A DNA stretch of 31,434 nt, taken from assembly GCA_022745215.1 (NCBI GenBank), contig JAIIWC010000016.1:1-31434 (forward strand), written 5' to 3'. Made by a program: the position numbers and the translations under genes. Below, one piece after another: positions 29,716-31,434 of the stretch (the stretch's first letter is position 1; each line of letters begins with the position of its first letter). The notes beneath the pieces were generated by a model, which saw only the letters and a list, made by a program, of their open reading frames with translations, had not been told where the DNA came from and did no database searches. The stretch is from Collinsella sp. (GTDB lineage: Bacteria > Actinomycetota > Coriobacteriia > Coriobacteriales > Coriobacteriaceae).

Positions 29716-30150
29716 CTAGCTCTCCCAGCTGGCGCGGATGGTTGCTGCGACATCCCCCAAGCGCTGACCAAGAGCTGCCAAGTGCTGAAGTACCTCATTG
29801 GGCGAGGCGCCGTTGAGGATGCACGTGAGGGCATATGAGGCCAAGAAGATTGTCGCGAGCCCCAGCGGAATCAGCACGATCATCGCCAGCGTACGCAGGC
29901 GCTGGGCCCAGCGACGGTGACGCGCGCGGCGTTTATCGAACGCGAGCTCCTGTGCATATGAATCCTGCTGTACGGAATAGGCCTCTGGCGCCGATTCACA
30001 CCCGGGCACAGCTGCAGGTACAGCAGCGGGCACGACATTTTGCGCAAAGGGCTGGGCTGCCGCCCCTTGCATTTGTATCTCCATGAGTCGTTGCTGCTGA
30101 CGCAGCATGCGCTCAGCTTGTTGCTGCGGAGTCTCAAGAAACAGATCCAT
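29716..30150 (-). CDS. Unknown single-pass membrane protein
   Basis: I do not recognise this 144-residue protein. It opens with a Gln-rich amphipathic stretch (8-28, LETPQQQAERMLRQQQRLME) and a Pro/Ala-rich segment (30-55). A strongly basic patch (72-86, DKRRARHRRWAQRLR) precedes a single membrane helix at about 88-112. The basic patch suggests the N terminus is in the cytosol. A short helix (118-142) follows outside. ATG 30150 has a good TTGGAGG 5 nt upstream, which supports a real gene. It lies 123 nt before rmuC on the same strand, and the gap to rmuC shows no terminator, so cotranscription is possible. Confidence 0.7.
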   Translation of the reverse strand: MDLFLETPQQQAERMLRQQQRLMEIQMQGAAAQPFAQNVVPAAVPAAVPGCESAPEAYSVQQDSYAQELAFDKRRARHRRWAQRLRTLAMIVLIPLGLATIFLASYALTCILNGASPNEVLQHLAALGQRLGDVAATIRASWES

Positions 30151-30400
30151 GCTGGCCTCCAAAATCGGAGCATTCGACGCTTACGACCAGCATCTCGCAC
30201 CGCCATGACCGCGACAACGCAATCGCCGGCAATAGCCACAAAGTTTCTTTTGCTCAAAAGCTGTCGAAAAGCTCAACAACTCCCCTACCAGCACTTTCTC
30301 TGAGCTTTTTTCGCCAGCAATCTTTTGGCCTTCCACTCTTACGCCAACTGACCAAAATCTAACCAAAAGCTTGACGAAAATTGTGAAGACAGGGACCCCA
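30151..30400. other. Intergenic region without a supported gene
   Basis: This AT-richer stretch is the upstream region of the gene at 29716-30150 and ends at the terminator at 30404. Short open frames cross it, but none has a ribosome-binding site or recognisable protein. It has local T/A runs near 30305 and 30355-30365. I cannot place a promoter with confidence. Confidence 0.4.
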
Positions 30401-30403
30401 CAT

Positions 30404-30436
30404 AAACAAACGTGCCGCCCCAAAAGGGGCGGCACG
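30404..30436 (-). terminator. Terminator of the 30592-31224 gene (module copy 1)
   Basis: An 11-bp perfect stem (30411-30421/30426-30436) with an AAAA loop is followed on the minus strand by TTTGTTT. It is the end of a module of about 130 nt repeated at 31311-31434. Confidence 0.85.
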
Positions 30437-30484
30437 CAAACTTAAAATCAGCTTTTCAGTACCGAGCGCGCAACGACCCAACGC

Positions 30485-30574
30485 CGGAGCGTGGGGCGGG
30501 GAAATACCTTTGCCTCGCGCGACTCTGCGGAGCCGTGAGCGAGAGGGAAAGGTATTTCCCCGCCCCACGCTCCG
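30485..30574. repeat. 27-bp perfect inverted repeat
   Basis: Arms 30485-30511 and 30548-30574 are perfect complements with a 36-nt GC-rich loop that can pair further (CCTC/GAGG region). It starts 17 nt past the stop of the unknown membrane gene. The left arm and the sequence to its left recur at 31311-31434. Confidence 0.8.
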
Positions 30575-30591
30575 CAGTCGGTGAAGGTAGG

Positions 30592-31224
30592 CTACATGCC
30601 CGCGAGACCTCGAGCTGCGGTGGCACACATAAACGCCAGGACTAGGATCACGAGTGAGCCCGCGATGTCGACTAGCACGCCCATTGCGCGACGCTCAAAC
30701 AGCCAGCTCTCAAAGTGCGGAGCAACATTGCGCCAGACACGCCACAACAAGATGACCATGCCGATGACGCCAGGAATATTGAGCAGCAAAATCTCGGAGC
30801 ACAAGAGGCCAATCAGGTTGCCGGCGGCAAAGCCCGCATCGCCCTCGCAGTATTTGCGATAAATCATGTACAACATGTATGCCACAAACGGCTGCAGGCA
30901 CGCAGAGATAAACGTAACCACCATCGAGGGGTCCTGAGAAAAGACATCGGTGAGCTTATCCACGCTCGTGGCATCCTTAGAGGCCAGAAACAGGCCAATG
31001 ACCACCACGGGCACCACGCCCAAAATTACCTCGACCAGAGTAAACAACTTGGCAGTCAAATCCTCACTAGCCGAATTCAAATGAGGCGCCCACTCAGGAT
31101 GAGCATGCGCACCGACCTTCTTGTCTTTCTCGGCACGATCGGCCTTTTTACCCTCGACAACCCGACGGCCAGGATCCTTGCGAGTTCCCGCCGCAGCAAC
31201 CCGAGCCCGAGACTTCTTACCCAT
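30592..31224 (-). CDS. Unknown multi-pass membrane protein
   Basis: I do not recognise this 210-residue protein. A basic, soluble N-terminal region (1-45, many Lys and Arg) comes first. Hydrophobic segments follow at about 60-82, 101-122, 132-164 (probably two short passes) and 184-206. Paired charged residues (RKYCEGD, WRVWRN, FERR) lie between them. No catalytic motif stands out. The ATG at 31224 has GATGGGGTG upstream; a GTG at 31233 is possible. It is followed by the 27-bp inverted repeat and a strong terminator, so it appears to be a single-gene unit. Confidence 0.75.
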   Translation of the reverse strand: MGKKSRARVAAAGTRKDPGRRVVEGKKADRAEKDKKVGAHAHPEWAPHLNSASEDLTAKLFTLVEVILGVVPVVVIGLFLASKDATSVDKLTDVFSQDPSMVVTFISACLQPFVAYMLYMIYRKYCEGDAGFAAGNLIGLLCSEILLLNIPGVIGMVILLWRVWRNVAPHFESWLFERRAMGVLVDIAGSLVILVLAFMCATAARGLAGM

Positions 31225-31310
31225 AAAAAACACCCCATCAGGTAGTAGATAAACGAAAAGTCGCTACCCAGTGTACCCCACCCATGAACGGTGCCGTCCC
31301 AACCAGTCCC

Positions 31311-31434
31311 CATACAAAAACGTGCCGCCCCTATCGGGGCGGCACACAAACTTTAATATCAGCTTTTCTGTAGCGAGCACGCGACGACCCGAAGCCGGAG
31401 CGCAGGGCGGGGAAATACCTTTGCCTCGCGCGAC
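31311..31434 (-). repeat. Terminator module copy 2 (runs off right edge)
   Basis: It repeats 30401-30525: a GC stem-loop terminator (31321-31331/31336-31345, minus-strand tail TTTTTGT), then ATCAGCTTTTC, ACGACCC and the left arm of the large hairpin (31396-31422). The right arm and the gene it serves would lie beyond the window. The preceding gap (31225-31310) shows no gene. Confidence 0.75.

Noticed and set aside
26145..29838. Long plus-strand frames opposite the ABC exporter and rmuC
   Set aside because: Both are shadows of genes with complete motif sets on the minus strand.
30181..30435. 84-codon minus-strand frame upstream of the 29716 gene
   Set aside because: It starts inside a strong terminator stem, has a Cys/Arg-rich mixed composition and no ribosome-binding site.

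Overview
This window looks like a chromosomal segment from a gut actinobacterium of the Coriobacteriia, most likely a Collinsella species. That is an inference from the high GC content, the dense minus-strand gene layout, the three fructoselysine-deglycase-like SIS proteins beside a mannose-family PTS, and the many short hairpin repeats between genes. There are 24 supported protein-coding genes, one of them cut by the left edge. I found no rRNA, tRNA, CRISPR array, transposase or phage gene.

Layout. 1-2240 (plus strand): the 3' end of an M16 peptidase, a hicAB toxin-antitoxin pair, and the folate enzyme fau. 2264-4379: metA (minus) divergent from an L-2-hydroxyacid dehydrogenase (plus). 4511-8373 (minus): recQ, a GntR/UTRA regulator (GntR1) 2 nt behind it, and SIS protein SIS1. 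8794-10741 (minus): GntR2 and a YitT-type membrane protein. 10948-16788 (minus): an EamA transporter, then the PTS genes EIIAB-EIIC-EIID, SIS2, and a HAD phosphatase. 17020-18940: SIS3 (minus) divergent from GntR3 (plus). 18962-31224 (all minus): a GNAT acetyltransferase, a threonine-aldolase-like enzyme, a PAP2 phosphatase, mfd, nth, an ABC exporter, rmuC and two unknown membrane proteins.

How the genes fit together. The centre of the window is a probable island for taking up and breaking down glycated amino acids (Amadori products). EIIAB/C/D would import and phosphorylate the substrate, and SIS2 would cleave it to a sugar phosphate and an amine. Three SIS paralogues each lie near a GntR/UTRA regulator, and each set has its own operator-like repeat. 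ACGT-N5-ACGT dyads occur upstream of gntR2, the PTS operon and the EamA gene, which suggests one GntR2 regulon. The chromosomal remainder is DNA repair (recQ, mfd, nth, rmuC) and general metabolism.

The noncoding DNA is unusually structured. Two elements of 118-119 nt (8595-8713 and 21668-21785) share borders and internal linkers, while their helices differ in sequence yet stay paired. A repeat of about 50 bp occurs five times, usually next to an intrinsic terminator, and in two genes it supplies the stop codon. A 130-nt terminator-bearing module is duplicated at the right end. A LexA-box-like palindrome overlaps the hicAB promoter. These are the observations most worth a second look.
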